Source: an uncultured Clostridia bacterium (GTDB lineage Bacteria > Bacillota > Clostridia > Christensenellales > UBA1242). Taken from it: a DNA stretch of 64,000 bases. The translations under genes were made by a program, and so were the position numbers. The DNA lies in assembly GCA_944362545.1 (NCBI GenBank), contig CALVTJ010000003.1:62001-126000 (forward strand). The letters run 5' to 3'. The notes beneath the pieces are model-generated. The model was not told where the DNA came from, did no database searches, and was given only the letters and a program-made list of their open reading frames with translations. Below, in pieces: positions 45,268 to 54,560 of this stretch (its first letter is position 1; each line of letters opens with the position of its first letter).

Positions 45268-45467
45268 ACTACGAAGATGCAGTGAAAGAAATGGAAGAAA
45301 TCATTGAAAAGTTGGAAAGGGAACAACTTCCACTCAAAAAGGCGCAGGAACTTTTTGAACGAGCAAGCCAACTTGCCAAGTTTTCACAAGAGGAACTTTC
45401 AAAGACCACTGGAAAACTCTATCAAATCAAGCAAGAACTTGACAAAATCACGGAGGAGGAAGCATGA
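45264..45467 (+). CDS. xseB: Exodeoxyribonuclease VII small subunit
   Basis: 67-residue helical subunit with the family start NYEDAVKEMEEIIEKLE and the EREQLPLKKAQELFERA motif. It overlaps both xseA and proS by 4 bases. Confidence 0.94.
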   Translation: MNYEDAVKEMEEIIEKLEREQLPLKKAQELFERASQLAKFSQEELSKTTGKLYQIKQELDKITEEEA

Positions 45468-47215
45468 AAATTAGCAAACTTGTCGGCAAGCGTGTCAAAG
45501 AAACACCAAACAACGCGACAATCAAAAGTCACATTTTGCTTTTGCGCGCAGGCTATATCAAACAGGTTGGTGCGGGCATTTTTTCTCTACTTCCACCAGC
45601 ACAGAGAGTCAGTTTGAAAATTCAAAAAATCATTCGCGAAGAGATGAACAAAATTGGTGGACAAGAAGTGTTGTTTCCTGTCGTTATGCCACGTGAACTT
45701 TGGGACATGAGTGGAAGATACTCTTCAATCAAAGAAGAAATGGTAAGGTTCAAAGACCGCACAGGGCATGATATGCTTCTTGGCATGACTCATGAAGAGG
45801 CTGCGGTGCACATGATGATGAACACCGCCACAAGTCACGAAGATTTGCCGGTGATGATTTATCAAATTCAAACCAAGTTTCGTGATGAAGCAAGACCAAG
45901 AGGCGGACTTATCAGAGTGAGAGAGTTCACAATGAAAGATGCCTATTCTTTTCATACTTCACAGGAAGATTTGGATGTTTATTACAAAAAGGTGTATGAC
46001 ACCTACATAAGAATTTACAAACGCCTTGGCTTTAAAAACTTTGTTGTGGTTGAGGGAGACAACGGTATAATGGGCGGAAAGGTCTCTCATGAGTATATGG
46101 AAGTGACCGATGTCGGCGAAGACAGCCTTGTTATCTGTCCAAAGTGCGGTTATAGCAGCAACATGGAAGTGGCAGTTTCGGTTAAAGATGAAAACGACCA
46201 CACCATTGCAGGTGAAAAGGAAGAAGTTTTCACTGGCAACGCGCACACCATTGAAGAAGTTTGTAAATTCTTGGAAATAGATGCCAAACACACAGCAAAA
46301 GCGGTGTGCTACAAAACTGCCACAGATGGAAAACTTGTCATTGCCTTTCTTCGTGGCGACCACGAAATCAATGAAAGCAAACTTGCAAAACAGGTCAAAA
46401 GCGAGTTGGAAGCGGTGGATGTTGAAGAAGAATTTAGCTTGCCAGCGGGAAACATCGGCATGCTGAATTTGAATGTTCCAGAAGGCTCACACATCTTCTT
46501 TGATTTGTCACTCAAAGGACTTGAAAACCTTGTGACCGGGGCAAACAAAAAGGATTTTCACATCAAAAATGTCAGCATGACAAGAGATTTGCCTGATGTA
46601 AACTATGTCGACATCTCACTTGTAAAACAGGGCGAAAAATGTGTTCGTTGTGGTGAAACTCTCAATTTGACAAGGGGAATTGAAATTGGAAACATCTTCC
46701 AACTTGGAACAAAATACACCAAGGCAATGGGTATGAAAGTAAACATGCCGGATGGTTCGGCAAAAGAACCTATCATGGGTTGTTATGGCATTGGCATTGG
46801 CAGATGTCTTGCCAGCATTGTGGAAGAAAAGGCGGATGACAAGGGGCTTATTTGGCCGATGACAATTGCTCCATGGCAAGTTTACTTGTGTCCACTTCGA
46901 CTTGACAACGAAAATGTCAGCGCCATTGCTGATGAACTCTACAAAAAAATGGAAGAAGCGGGTATGGAAGTTTTGTTTGATGACAGAAATGTATCAGCAG
47001 GGATAAAACTTACAGACAGCGAACTTATGGGCATGCCAATAAGAGTTGTTATCAGTCCAAAAACGCTGTCAAACGGCACGGCAGAAGTGACCATGCGTGG
47101 CAATGAGAAAGAGCCTCTGTTCATTCCTATTGGCGAACTTATTCCAGAACTCAAAGTCATGATTCAAGATGAAATTGATGACATTGAAGAATACGCAAAC
47201 GGAAAAAATAACTAG
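45464..47215 (+). CDS. proS: Prolyl-tRNA synthetase (bacterial type with editing insert)
   Basis: 583 residues. Class II motifs: RVSLKIQKIIREEMNKIGGQEVLFPV region, RDEARPRGGLIRVREFTMKDAYSF (read in parts) and GIGIGRCLAS. The YbaK-like editing insert lies at about 240-385 and removes mischarged alanine. GGAGG lies just before the ATG, inside xseB. A terminator follows. Confidence 0.96.
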   Translation: MKISKLVGKRVKETPNNATIKSHILLLRAGYIKQVGAGIFSLLPPAQRVSLKIQKIIREEMNKIGGQEVLFPVVMPRELWDMSGRYSSIKEEMVRFKDRTGHDMLLGMTHEEAAVHMMMNTATSHEDLPVMIYQIQTKFRDEARPRGGLIRVREFTMKDAYSFHTSQEDLDVYYKKVYDTYIRIYKRLGFKNFVVVEGDNGIMGGKVSHEYMEVTDVGEDSLVICPKCGYSSNMEVAVSVKDENDHTIAGEKEEVFTGNAHTIEEVCKFLEIDAKHTAKAVCYKTATDGKLVIAFLRGDHEINESKLAKQVKSELEAVDVEEEFSLPAGNIGMLNLNVPEGSHIFFDLSLKGLENLVTGANKKDFHIKNVSMTRDLPDVNYVDISLVKQGEKCVRCGETLNLTRGIEIGNIFQLGTKYTKAMGMKVNMPDGSAKEPIMGCYGIGIGRCLASIVEEKADDKGLIWPMTIAPWQVYLCPLRLDNENVSAIADELYKKMEEAGMEVLFDDRNVSAGIKLTDSELMGMPIRVVISPKTLSNGTAEVTMRGNEKEPLFIPIGELIPELKVMIQDEIDDIEEYANGKNN

Positions 47216-47240
47216 ATTATTTGAAATACCAAGCACAAAG

Positions 47241-47265
47241 ACACACAACATATGTGTGTTTTTTG
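47241..47265 (+). terminator. Probable terminator of proS
   Basis: ACACACA (47241-47247) and TGTGTGT (47253-47259) with a 5-base loop and a TTTTT tail. The stem is short and AT-balanced, so strength is uncertain. Confidence 0.55.
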
Positions 47266-47295
47266 TTGACACAAAGCAAAAAATGAACATTTTGT

Positions 47296-47324
47296 TTGCT
47301 ATATTTTTTTGAGAGATATATAAT
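47296..47324 (+). promoter_or_regulatory. Promoter of the epimerase-like gene
   Basis: TTGCTA (47296-47301) and TATAAT (47319-47324), spacing 17. Confidence 0.62.
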
Positions 47325-47348
47325 ATCATATATATTATGGGGGTTATT

Positions 47349-48371
47349 ATGGATGAAAAAATCATCATAACTGGTGCAACAGGACATATCGGAAATGTTG
47401 TGGCGCGTAAACTTGTCGAACAGGGCAAGAAATTGACCGCTCTTGTTTTGCCAAACGAAGATTTGACACCTATAAAAGACTTAAATTTGGACATTGTTTA
47501 TGGTGATATAACTGACAAAGAAGCAGTGTTTAAACTGATTGAAAAAGACTCTATTGTTTTGCATTTTGCAGGCATTATTGACATAGGCACGATGGATGAA
47601 GAGACCATTCGCAAGGTCAATATTGGTGGAACTGAAAACATTGTTGATGCTTGCGTTGGAAACAGAGCGAAAAAACTTATCTATTTGAGCACTGTGCATA
47701 TCATAGATCAAGATGCAGGCGAAGTTTTGAAAGAACCGACTGAATTTGACAAAAACAAGGTGGTTGGCAATTATGCTAAAACCAAACTTGAAGCCACCAA
47801 ATATATTTTTGATGCCTGCCACGAAAGAGGGCTCAACGCCACAGTTTTGTATCCAAGCGGGGTGATTGGTCCTTATGACTTTAAAATTTCCGAACTCGGA
47901 CAGGTCATTTTGGATTACATGAATCACAAACTTTTGGCTTATGTCAAAGGTGGCTACAACTTTGTCGATGTTAGAGATGTTGCCGATGCCACAATAAGAG
48001 CCATCACCGATGGGAAAAAGGGCGAAGGCTATATTGTCAGCGGTTATAATGTTGATTTGAAGGAACTTTTGGGCATTATCAATGAAAAACTCGGAAGAAG
48101 AAAATTCCCGCCAAAACTTGCACTTTGGTTTGTCAGAATGTTTGCCGGCCTTGCAAATGCCTATTACAAAGCCCGCAAAAAGAAACCTGTTTTTTCAAAA
48201 TATTCTCTCTACACACTCAATGTAAACCATAATTTTAGCAATGAAAAAGCAAAACAAGAACTCGGTTTTAATCCAAGGTCTGTCAAAGACAGTGTGAGTG
48301 ATGCTGTGGATTGGTTTATCAAAAACAAGCCGGAACTCGTGAATTTCAAAAAACTCAACATTGATGTCTAA
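47349..48371 (+). CDS. NAD-dependent epimerase/dehydratase (extended SDR)
   Basis: 341 residues. ITGATGHIGNVVARKL binds NAD(P), and the catalytic residues are in STVHIID and YAKTKLE (Tyr-x3-Lys). It resembles dihydroflavonol-4-reductase/3-beta-HSD-type extended SDRs. The substrate is unknown. GGGGG lies 5 bases before the ATG at 47349; the ATG at 47337 lacks a site. Stands alone with its own promoter. Confidence 0.85.
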   Translation: MDEKIIITGATGHIGNVVARKLVEQGKKLTALVLPNEDLTPIKDLNLDIVYGDITDKEAVFKLIEKDSIVLHFAGIIDIGTMDEETIRKVNIGGTENIVDACVGNRAKKLIYLSTVHIIDQDAGEVLKEPTEFDKNKVVGNYAKTKLEATKYIFDACHERGLNATVLYPSGVIGPYDFKISELGQVILDYMNHKLLAYVKGGYNFVDVRDVADATIRAITDGKKGEGYIVSGYNVDLKELLGIINEKLGRRKFPPKLALWFVRMFAGLANAYYKARKKKPVFSKYSLYTLNVNHNFSNEKAKQELGFNPRSVKDSVSDAVDWFIKNKPELVNFKKLNIDV

Positions 48372-48541
48372 CACTTGTTTGACATCATGACAGGACGCAG
48401 ACATTGTCGATTTAATACTAAAATATGGGATGATGACGCTTTGTGACAGTTAAACATATTGTCTTTAAACATCTTTGCATAAGCGGAGATGTTTTTGTCG
48501 CAATATGTCCTAAACACAGGTTGTTGTCCATATAATAAAAC

Positions 48542-49168
48542 ATGAAGAAAAACAATCTGCATTGGGCTTTCAAGACTTTTGTGTTGTCCATCTTTTTGTC
48601 AATCGCATTCAGTGTGGTGTCACAAAGTCTGCTTCCAAATTTGTCCATCTTTTTGTCACTTTTTATCATTGCATTTTTCATTGTGTTCAGTGTGGCATTT
48701 GACATGATAAGTGTGGCGGTGACATCAATAAAAATAGAACAAATTTATAAACATAAAGGCGAAAAAGGTTATCAAACAGCGGTCAAACTTTGTGAAAACA
48801 CCGAAAAAGTCTCCTCCTTTTGCGGAGATGTGGTGGGCGACATTTGCGGAATCTTGAGCGGTGCAGGTGGGGTGAGTCTGGTGCTGAATATGCACATTTA
48901 TGATGAGACACTCTACTTTCTTGCCACCTGTCTTGTAAGTTCAATCATTGCTGGGCTCACCATCTTTGGCAAAGCGGTTATGAAAAACTATTCAGTGGAA
49001 AAATGTGAAAAAGTCGTTATGAAAACGGCGGGCATAATGGAATTTTCTCCACTTGTTTGGTTGGAAAATGTGAAAAAACGAAAGGCATTAAAGCAGAGTA
49101 AACAGAAATCGAACGGCAAAGATGACACAAAAACAAAAAATTCTCAAAAAAATGTAAAAAATGATTGA
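48542..49168 (+). CDS. Four-helix membrane protein of unknown function
   Basis: 208 residues. About four membrane helices (roughly 11-28, 34-60, 95-115, 121-145) and a long Lys/Gln/Asn-rich cytoplasmic-type tail (170-208). The FSVAFDMISVAVTS helix loosely resembles CorB/CNNM-type DUF21 helices, but I would not assign it. TATAAT at 48531-48536 lies 5 bases before the ATG with no ribosome site between, so the mRNA may be leaderless. Confidence 0.6.
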   Translation: MKKNNLHWAFKTFVLSIFLSIAFSVVSQSLLPNLSIFLSLFIIAFFIVFSVAFDMISVAVTSIKIEQIYKHKGEKGYQTAVKLCENTEKVSSFCGDVVGDICGILSGAGGVSLVLNMHIYDETLYFLATCLVSSIIAGLTIFGKAVMKNYSVEKCEKVVMKTAGIMEFSPLVWLENVKKRKALKQSKQKSNGKDDTKTKNSQKNVKND

Positions 49169-49194
49169 CAAGTCCTGTTCATGTGTGTTAATAT
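49165..49194 (+). promoter_or_regulatory. Promoter of the infC-rpmI-rplT operon
   Basis: TTGACA (49165-49170) with TTAATA (49188-49193, spacing 17) or TAATAT (spacing 18), upstream of a 150-base leader. Confidence 0.7.
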
Positions 49195-49211
49195 ATGCCA
49201 GTAAGAAAGAA

Positions 49212-49330
49212 GAAGTTCACTTCTCACCCATCGAATTTCGTTTTGATGAGGTCAAAAATTTTAAGGTCTTTTCAAGACATAGTTTTTGATGTGTGATTTG
49301 GTGGAACTTCTCGTTCTACCAAATTTTTTG
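49212..49330 (+). promoter_or_regulatory. infC leader attenuator (terminator with competing antiterminator)
   Basis: The terminator is ATTTGGTGGAAC (49296-49307), loop TTCTC, GTTCTACCAAAT (49313-49324), then TTTTTG: a 12-base stem including one G-T pair. An upstream GAAGTTCAC (49212-49220) can pair with GTGGAACTTC (49301-49310), with one bulged G, which would dismantle the terminator. Position and design match the L20-controlled infC leaders of Bacillota. Confidence 0.8.
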
Positions 49331-49350
49331 TTAAAAAGGAGATTACGACC

Positions 49351-49866
49351 ATTTTCAAGGAATTATTTATCAATGACCAAATCACAGCACGAGAGGTAAG
49401 ACTCATCGGAGCAAATGGAGAACAACTTGGCGTTCTTCCAAAGTCGAAAGCGCAGGAAATTGCCGACCAAGAGGGGCTTGACTTGGTGCTTATGTCACCA
49501 AGCGCAAATCCACCGGTTTGCAAACTTATGGACTATGGCAAATACAAATTTGACACAGTCAAAAAAGAAAAAGAACTTCGCAAAAACCAAAAAATCAGCG
49601 AAGTGAAAGAAATTCAACTTTCCATGAGAATTGATGATTATCACATCAGTTTCAAACTCAAAAATGCGCAAAAGATTTTGCAGGATGGCGACAAGGTCAA
49701 AGTTTCACTGCGCATGAGAGGCAGAGAACAGGCTTATTCAAAAAATGCTGTGGAAATTGTCAAAAAATTTGTTCAAGACTTGTCGGAATATGGTTCAATT
49801 GACAAAGAACCTGTGATTATGGGCAGAAATGTCTTTGTTGTAATCAACCCTAAAAAAGCGAAGTAA
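49351..49866 (+). CDS. infC: Translation initiation factor IF-3 (ATT start)
   Basis: 171 residues when started at the ATT at 49351, 9 bases after AAAAGGAG; the first ATG in the frame (49483) would remove 44 conserved residues. The N-terminal segment FINDQITAREVRLIGANGEQLG is canonical IF-3, then PPVCKLMDYGKY, KEIQLSMRIDDYH and VSLRMRGRE. infC genes of many bacteria use ATT, which lets IF-3 discriminate against its own mRNA. Followed by rpmI and rplT. Confidence 0.95.
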   Translation: MFKELFINDQITAREVRLIGANGEQLGVLPKSKAQEIADQEGLDLVLMSPSANPPVCKLMDYGKYKFDTVKKEKELRKNQKISEVKEIQLSMRIDDYHISFKLKNAQKILQDGDKVKVSLRMRGREQAYSKNAVEIVKKFVQDLSEYGSIDKEPVIMGRNVFVVINPKKAK

Positions 49867-49881
49867 AAGGAGAGAATGAAA

Positions 49882-50076
49882 ATGCCTAAAATGAAGACAC
49901 ACAGTGGTGTAAAGAAAAGATTTTCACTCACTGCAACAGGAAAAGTTAAGTATGCAAGACCAAACAAAGGTCACTTCTTGACAAACAAAAACAAAAATCG
50001 TAAAAGAAAACTCAGAAAAGGATCTTATATTGCTGGAAAGAATGCCCAGAATATCAAGACAATGCTCTGCAAGTAA
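49882..50076 (+). CDS. rpmI: 50S ribosomal protein L35
   Basis: 64 residues, very basic, starting MPKMKTHSGVKKRF as in the family. AGGAG lies 9 bases before the ATG at 49882. The in-frame ATG at 49876 has a 3-base spacing and gives an atypical start. Confidence 0.96.
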   Translation: MPKMKTHSGVKKRFSLTATGKVKYARPNKGHFLTNKNKNRKRKLRKGSYIAGKNAQNIKTMLCK

Positions 50077-50089
50077 TTAGGAGGGGGAA

Positions 50090-50437
50090 ATGAGAATTAA
50101 AAGAGGAGTAAACGCAGTTAAAAAGCGTAGAAAGATTTTAAAGCAAGCAAAGGGCTATTTTGGAGCAAAGAGCAAACTTTACAGAACAGCAAGACAGGCT
50201 GTTATGAAGAGCGGGCAATATGCATACATCGGCCGTAAACAAAAGAAGAGAGACTTCCGTGCACTCTGGATTACAAGAATCAACGCGGCTTGCAGAACAA
50301 ACGAAATTTCTTACAGCAGATTTATTTCCGGGCTTAAAAAAGCCAATGTTGCACTCAACAGAAAGGTGCTTGCAGACATGGCAGTGAGAGAACCAGAAGC
50401 ATTTGCAAAACTCGTTGAAGTTGCAAAGAAGGCATAA
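50090..50437 (+). CDS. rplT: 50S ribosomal protein L20
   Basis: 115 residues with [22 protein letters not shown] and the [10 protein letters not shown] segment. L20 is the likely repressor acting on the infC leader. AGGAGGGG, nearly perfect, precedes the ATG. Confidence 0.97.
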   Translation: MRIKRGVNAVKKRRKILKQAKGYFGAKSKLYRTARQAVMKSGQYAYIGRKQKKRDFRALWITRINAACRTNEISYSRFISGLKKANVALNRKVLADMAVREPEAFAKLVEVAKKA

Positions 50438-50439
50438 CA

Positions 50440-51171
50440 ATGCTTAAAGCGACAAAAAGTTTTATAGCAAACCTAAAAAAGCAAAAACGAGAAAACAAGT
50501 CTTTGCTTTTTTTGGATAATGTCAAAATCATAAAGGATGCACTTGCAAACAAGTCAATCAGGGCAGAATGTCTTTTGACAAGCCAGGACAGTTTGCCATT
50601 TGACAGCATGGGCGTGAAAGTCTTTAAGGTTGATGACAAGACAATAGAACAATTGTCGGACACAAAAACACCACAGAAGGTATTATGCATTGCATACCTT
50701 ATACCAAATGTTGTGGAACTTCCAAAAACAAATTTTTTGGTTTTGGATGGGCTTCAAGACCCAGGAAATGTCGGCACACTCATTCGTTCGGCATTTGCCA
50801 GCGGTTTTGAAACAATCTTTTTGGTAGATTCCGTTCGCAGAGAAAACAGCAAACTTGTGAGAAGTTCGGTTGGGGCAGTGTTTAATTCAAAAGTCTATCA
50901 AATGTCACGCGAAAAATTTGTTGAACTTGCAAAGGCAAACAACTTCAATCTTTTGATGTGTGACATGAATGGGGAAAACATCTTCACATTCAAAGCAGAT
51001 AGACAGGTTGGTGTTGTAGTTGGAAACGAAGGACAAGGCGTGAGCGATGAAATTGCTTCACTTTGTTATAAAACCGTGATGATACCGATGCAAAAGGGTA
51101 TTGAAAGTTTAAATGCTGGAGTGAGCGGTTCTATCATCATGTACGAAATCAACAAATCTAAATTTGAATAA
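50440..51171 (+). CDS. SPOUT-family RNA 2'-O-methyltransferase (TrmH/RlmB-like)
   Basis: 243 residues. Motif 1 LVLDGLQDPGNVGTLIRSA, motif 2 VVGNEGQGVS and motif 3 MIPMQKGIESLNAGVSGSI form the trefoil-knot SAM site. This is the 23S rRNA/tRNA ribose methylase found beside rplT in Bacillota (YsgA type). Bases 50679-50700 in the coding sequence spell a palindrome resembling the intergenic repeats of this window. Starts two bases after rplT. Confidence 0.92.
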   Translation: MLKATKSFIANLKKQKRENKSLLFLDNVKIIKDALANKSIRAECLLTSQDSLPFDSMGVKVFKVDDKTIEQLSDTKTPQKVLCIAYLIPNVVELPKTNFLVLDGLQDPGNVGTLIRSAFASGFETIFLVDSVRRENSKLVRSSVGAVFNSKVYQMSREKFVELAKANNFNLLMCDMNGENIFTFKADRQVGVVVGNEGQGVSDEIASLCYKTVMIPMQKGIESLNAGVSGSIIMYEINKSKFE

Positions 51172-51279
51172 AAAATTCATCAAAAATGATAGATTGTGTG
51201 TAAAAACCTTAATCATGATACGAAAGCACAACTCAATTCATGAAATAAAATTATAAAATTTAACAAAAGGAGAAGCAAA

Positions 51280-52014
51280 ATGTCAGGACATTCAAAATGG
51301 CATAATATACAAGCCAAAAAGGGTAAAACAGATGCTGCAAGAGGCAAAATCTTCACAAAAATAGGAAGAGAGATTGCCGTATGCGTAAAAGCAGGCGGTC
51401 CTGATCCTAATGTTAACAGCAAACTCAAAGACATAATCGCCAAGGCAAAGGAAAACAATATGCCAAATGACAACATTGAAAGGTCAATTAAAAAGGCATC
51501 TGGAGAACTTAGCGGTGTAAATTATGAAGCAACCACTTATGAGGGTTATGGCGTAGGTGGTGCAGCGGTTATTGTTGAATGCTTGACAGACAACAAAAAC
51601 AGAACCGCAGGAGATGTTAGACACGCATTTGACAAACATGGCGGTAGTTTAGGCTCCACAAACTGTGTCTCTTATCTTTTCAAAAGAAAAGGCATTGTAA
51701 TTGTGACAGATGTCAAAGATGTGGACACACTCATGCTTGACGCCATTGAATTTGGTGCTGTGGATGTTGTGGAAGATGAAGATGCGGTTGAAATTATCAC
51801 CGAACCAAATCAAGATGGAAAGATGCGCGAAGAACTTGAAAAGAAGGGATACAATGTCGTTTCTGCAGAGACCGCACTGGTTCCAGATATGTATGTCGAT
51901 TTGGACAAAGACCAAGAAGCAAAGTTTCAGCGCATGATTGATGCTCTTGAAGATTTGGATGATGTTCAAAATGTTTATCACAATGTCAACTTGACAGAAA
52001 GTGTTGAAGAATAA
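51280..52014 (+). CDS. yebC: YebC/PmpR family protein (translation/transcription regulator)
   Basis: 244 residues with [24 protein letters not shown] (read in two parts), the family's start, and [19 protein letters not shown]. YebC-type proteins relieve ribosome stalling at proline-rich stretches or act as regulators, depending on species. AAGGAG precedes the ATG. A terminator follows. Confidence 0.93.
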   Translation: MSGHSKWHNIQAKKGKTDAARGKIFTKIGREIAVCVKAGGPDPNVNSKLKDIIAKAKENNMPNDNIERSIKKASGELSGVNYEATTYEGYGVGGAAVIVECLTDNKNRTAGDVRHAFDKHGGSLGSTNCVSYLFKRKGIVIVTDVKDVDTLMLDAIEFGAVDVVEDEDAVEIITEPNQDGKMREELEKKGYNVVSAETALVPDMYVDLDKDQEAKFQRMIDALEDLDDVQNVYHNVNLTESVEE

Positions 52015-52038
52015 AAATAACAAAACTTAATTCAAAAT

Positions 52039-52088
52039 AAAGATGGTGACAGTCGAATTTTGAGATGTTTATCCATCTTTTTTTGTTT
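52039..52088 (+). terminator. Terminator of yebC
   Basis: AAAGATGG (52039-52046) and CCATCTTT (52073-52080), followed by a T-run; the loop is long (26 bases). Confidence 0.65.
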
Positions 52089-52167
52089 TTGCCTGATGGA
52101 ATTATTTTAAGAATTTTGCATTTTCTCTTTTGTGTTTTATGCTATTTAGAATTTGCCATATTTTCAT

Positions 52168-52197
52168 TTGACAAAAAACGCATATTTGTTTTAAAAT
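52168..52197 (+). promoter_or_regulatory. Promoter of ruvC, implying a leaderless mRNA
   Basis: TTGACA (52168-52173) and TAAAAT (52192-52197), spacing 18. The ruvC ATG at 52204 coincides with the expected transcription start, and there is no ribosome site. Confidence 0.78.
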
Positions 52198-52203
52198 TGC
52201 TAT

Positions 52204-52695
52204 ATGAGAATTTTAGGAATTGACCCCGGTTATGCCATTGTTGGATATGGAATTATTGATACGGACAGAAACAACGCGGTTGTTGATTATGGAGTGATTG
52301 AAACTCCAAAAGAGGATCCACTTCCTATCAGACTTCAGACAATTGAAGAGGGGCTTCGCGTAATTTTTGAGACATACAAGCCAGATGAAGTGGCAGTGGA
52401 AGAACTTTTCTATTTCAAAAACCAAACCACTGTCATTCAAGTTGCACAGGCAAGGGGAGTGATTGTGCTGACAAGCCAAAAATATTGCGGGCGCACATTT
52501 GAATACACTCCAATGCAAATCAAACAGGCGTTGACAGGAAATGGCAGAGCGGACAAAAAACAAATGCAATTTATGGTTAAAAATGTTTTGGGATTGCCGA
52601 CAATTCCAAAGCCGGATGATGCGGCGGATGCTCTTGCAGTGGCAATCTGTCACAGTCAAATCAATCCAAGACTAAACTTCAACATGATGTCATAA
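52204..52695 (+). CDS. ruvC: Holliday junction resolvase RuvC
   Basis: 163 residues. Acidic residues of the RNase H-like site: Asp7 (GIDPGY), Glu in VAVEELFYFKN, and two Asp in KPDDAADALAVAICH. Resolves Holliday junctions with RuvAB. No ribosome site; see the promoter entry. Confidence 0.95.
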   Translation: MRILGIDPGYAIVGYGIIDTDRNNAVVDYGVIETPKEDPLPIRLQTIEEGLRVIFETYKPDEVAVEELFYFKNQTTVIQVAQARGVIVLTSQKYCGRTFEYTPMQIKQALTGNGRADKKQMQFMVKNVLGLPTIPKPDDAADALAVAICHSQINPRLNFNMMS

Positions 52696-52738
52696 CAAGC
52701 ATTTCAAACAAAAAGTAAGGGGAACAAAGGGAGAAAAC

Positions 52739-53338
52739 ATGATAGCATTTTTGGTCGGAACAATTGAAGAAAAGAGAGAGAACCTTTTGACACTTGATGT
52801 AAATGGTGTTGGATATGAACTTATCATTTCAAACAACACACTTGTATCTCTTCCAATGGAAGGAGAAACAACAAAGGTTTTGACATATTTGCAAGTGAGC
52901 GAAAACACCGGTGTATGCCTTTATGGTTTTGCCACAGCAGAAGAAAAGGCAATGTTTTTGAAACTAATCACTGTTTCAGGCATTGGTCCAAAGATGGCTA
53001 TCACGATTTTGTCTGGAATGAAACTTTCTGATTTGGTGGTGGCAATAGTGGGTGGCGATTCCACACTTATTTCCAAAATCAAGGGTCTTGGCAAAAAGAG
53101 TGCAGAGAGAATTTGCTTGGAACTAAAGGATAAAATCTCTACAACATCATTTAATCTTGACAATTCTAGTGTGCTTGACACAAACTATGATGCAAACGCT
53201 CTCAATGATGCGGTTGAAACACTCATAAACCTTGGCGTGAATAAAAATGAAGCATATAGGCTTGCTCGAAGCAAAGCAACCGACGATGCCACAGCAGAAG
53301 AGATTATTTTGAAAGTTCTGAAGGATTTGGGAAGATAA
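52739..53338 (+). CDS. ruvA: Holliday junction branch migration protein RuvA
   Basis: 199 residues. OB-fold domain I (FLVGTIEEKRENLLTLDVNGVGYE), two helix-hairpin-helix motifs (TVSGIGPKMAI and KIKGLGKKSAERI) and domain III, which binds RuvB (EAYRLARSKAT). GGGAG precedes the ATG. Confidence 0.95.
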   Translation: MIAFLVGTIEEKRENLLTLDVNGVGYELIISNNTLVSLPMEGETTKVLTYLQVSENTGVCLYGFATAEEKAMFLKLITVSGIGPKMAITILSGMKLSDLVVAIVGGDSTLISKIKGLGKKSAERICLELKDKISTTSFNLDNSSVLDTNYDANALNDAVETLINLGVNKNEAYRLARSKATDDATAEEIILKVLKDLGR

Positions 53339-53400
53339 TAACACAAGATGTTGTGTAGTGTTCAAACAAGCAAATTGCATAATACACAAAATGTTGTTTA
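53339..53400. repeat. Degenerate palindromic repeat, copy 4 (ruvA/ruvB gap)
   Basis: ACACAAGATGTTGTGTAGTG at 53341-53360 and the half-site TTGCATAATACACAAAATGT at 53375-53394, ending at the ruvB ribosome site. It has left and right half-sites like the other copies but no clean palindrome. Confidence 0.55.
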
Positions 53401-53412
53401 AAAGGAAGTTCT

Positions 53413-54429
53413 ATGGAAGATAGATTTATAACCAGCACAAAAAATTGGACAGATGCGGAAATTGAAAATTCATTGCGTCCAACTTCGCTAGCTGAATATG
53501 TTGGGCAAGAAAAGGTCAAACAAAGTCTTGAAATCTATATCAAAGCGGCAAAATCGAGACATGATGCACTTGACCATGTGCTTTTGTATGGACCACCGGG
53601 ACTTGGAAAAACTACACTTGCGCATATCATTGCAAACGAACTTGGTTCACAATTTAAGGTGACATCTGGACCTGCAATTGAGCACGCCGCTGATCTTGCT
53701 GCCATTTTGACTAATCTTGGCAGAAATGATGTGTTGTTTATTGATGAAATTCACAGACTTAACAAGAGTGTTGAGGAAATTTTGTATCCTGCCATGGAAG
53801 ACTTTGCTCTCGATTTCATTGTTGGCAAAGGACCATCAGCAAAAAATATGAGATTGAAAATTCAACCATTCACTCTCATCGGAGCGACCACAAAAGCGGG
53901 GATGTTGACAAGCCCGTTGCGTGACAGATTTGGAGTTATTTGTCGTTTGGAACTCTATGACACACAAGAACTTCAAATTATCATCAAACGTTCTGCAAAG
54001 ATTTTAAACATTGAAATTGATGAACAAGCAAGTCTTGACATTGCCAAACGTTCGCGCGGAACTCCGAGAATTGCCAACAGACTTTTAAAGCGTGTGAGAG
54101 ATTATGCCGAAGTTTTGGGCACAGGAAAAATCACAAAGGATATTGCCGACAAAGCACTTTCCAAAATGGAAATTGATGATTTGGGGCTTGACTTTATCGA
54201 CCATAAGATTTTGGAGAGCATAATTTATAAATTCGGTGGGGGACCGGTTGGACTTGACACTCTTTCTGCCACTATCAGTGAAGATGCCAGCACAATTGAA
54301 GATGTGTATGAGCCATACCTTCTTCAACTCGGTTTTATTGCCAGAACTCCGCGCGGAAGGGTGGCACTGGAAAGTGCTTACAAGCATTTAGGCATTGCAT
54401 ATCCTGAGTCAAACAATATAAAATCTTAA
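53413..54429 (+). CDS. ruvB: Holliday junction branch migration helicase RuvB
   Basis: 338 residues. AAA+ Walker A GPPGLGKT at 60-67, Walker B FIDEIHRL, sensor 1 GATTKAG, arginine finger LRDRFG and the C-terminal winged helix with [18 protein letters not shown] precedes the ATG. Confidence 0.96.
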   Translation: MEDRFITSTKNWTDAEIENSLRPTSLAEYVGQEKVKQSLEIYIKAAKSRHDALDHVLLYGPPGLGKTTLAHIIANELGSQFKVTSGPAIEHAADLAAILTNLGRNDVLFIDEIHRLNKSVEEILYPAMEDFALDFIVGKGPSAKNMRLKIQPFTLIGATTKAGMLTSPLRDRFGVICRLELYDTQELQIIIKRSAKILNIEIDEQASLDIAKRSRGTPRIANRLLKRVRDYAEVLGTGKITKDIADKALSKMEIDDLGLDFIDHKILESIIYKFGGGPVGLDTLSATISEDASTIEDVYEPYLLQLGFIARTPRGRVALESAYKHLGIAYPESNNIKS

Positions 54430-54560
54430 AACAAACACAATCAAACAAAAGAAAATCAAAAATTAAAACAGAGAAACCTAAAATCAAATCAATATCAAAT
54501 TCAAACTTATTTGAACACACATTTATGTGTCAAATTCGCTGAAAACTTAAAAGGAAAATT

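Noticed and set aside
49483-49866. ATG at 49483 as the infC start
   Set aside because: It would delete 44 residues conserved in IF-3; the ATT at 49351 has a well-spaced ribosome site.
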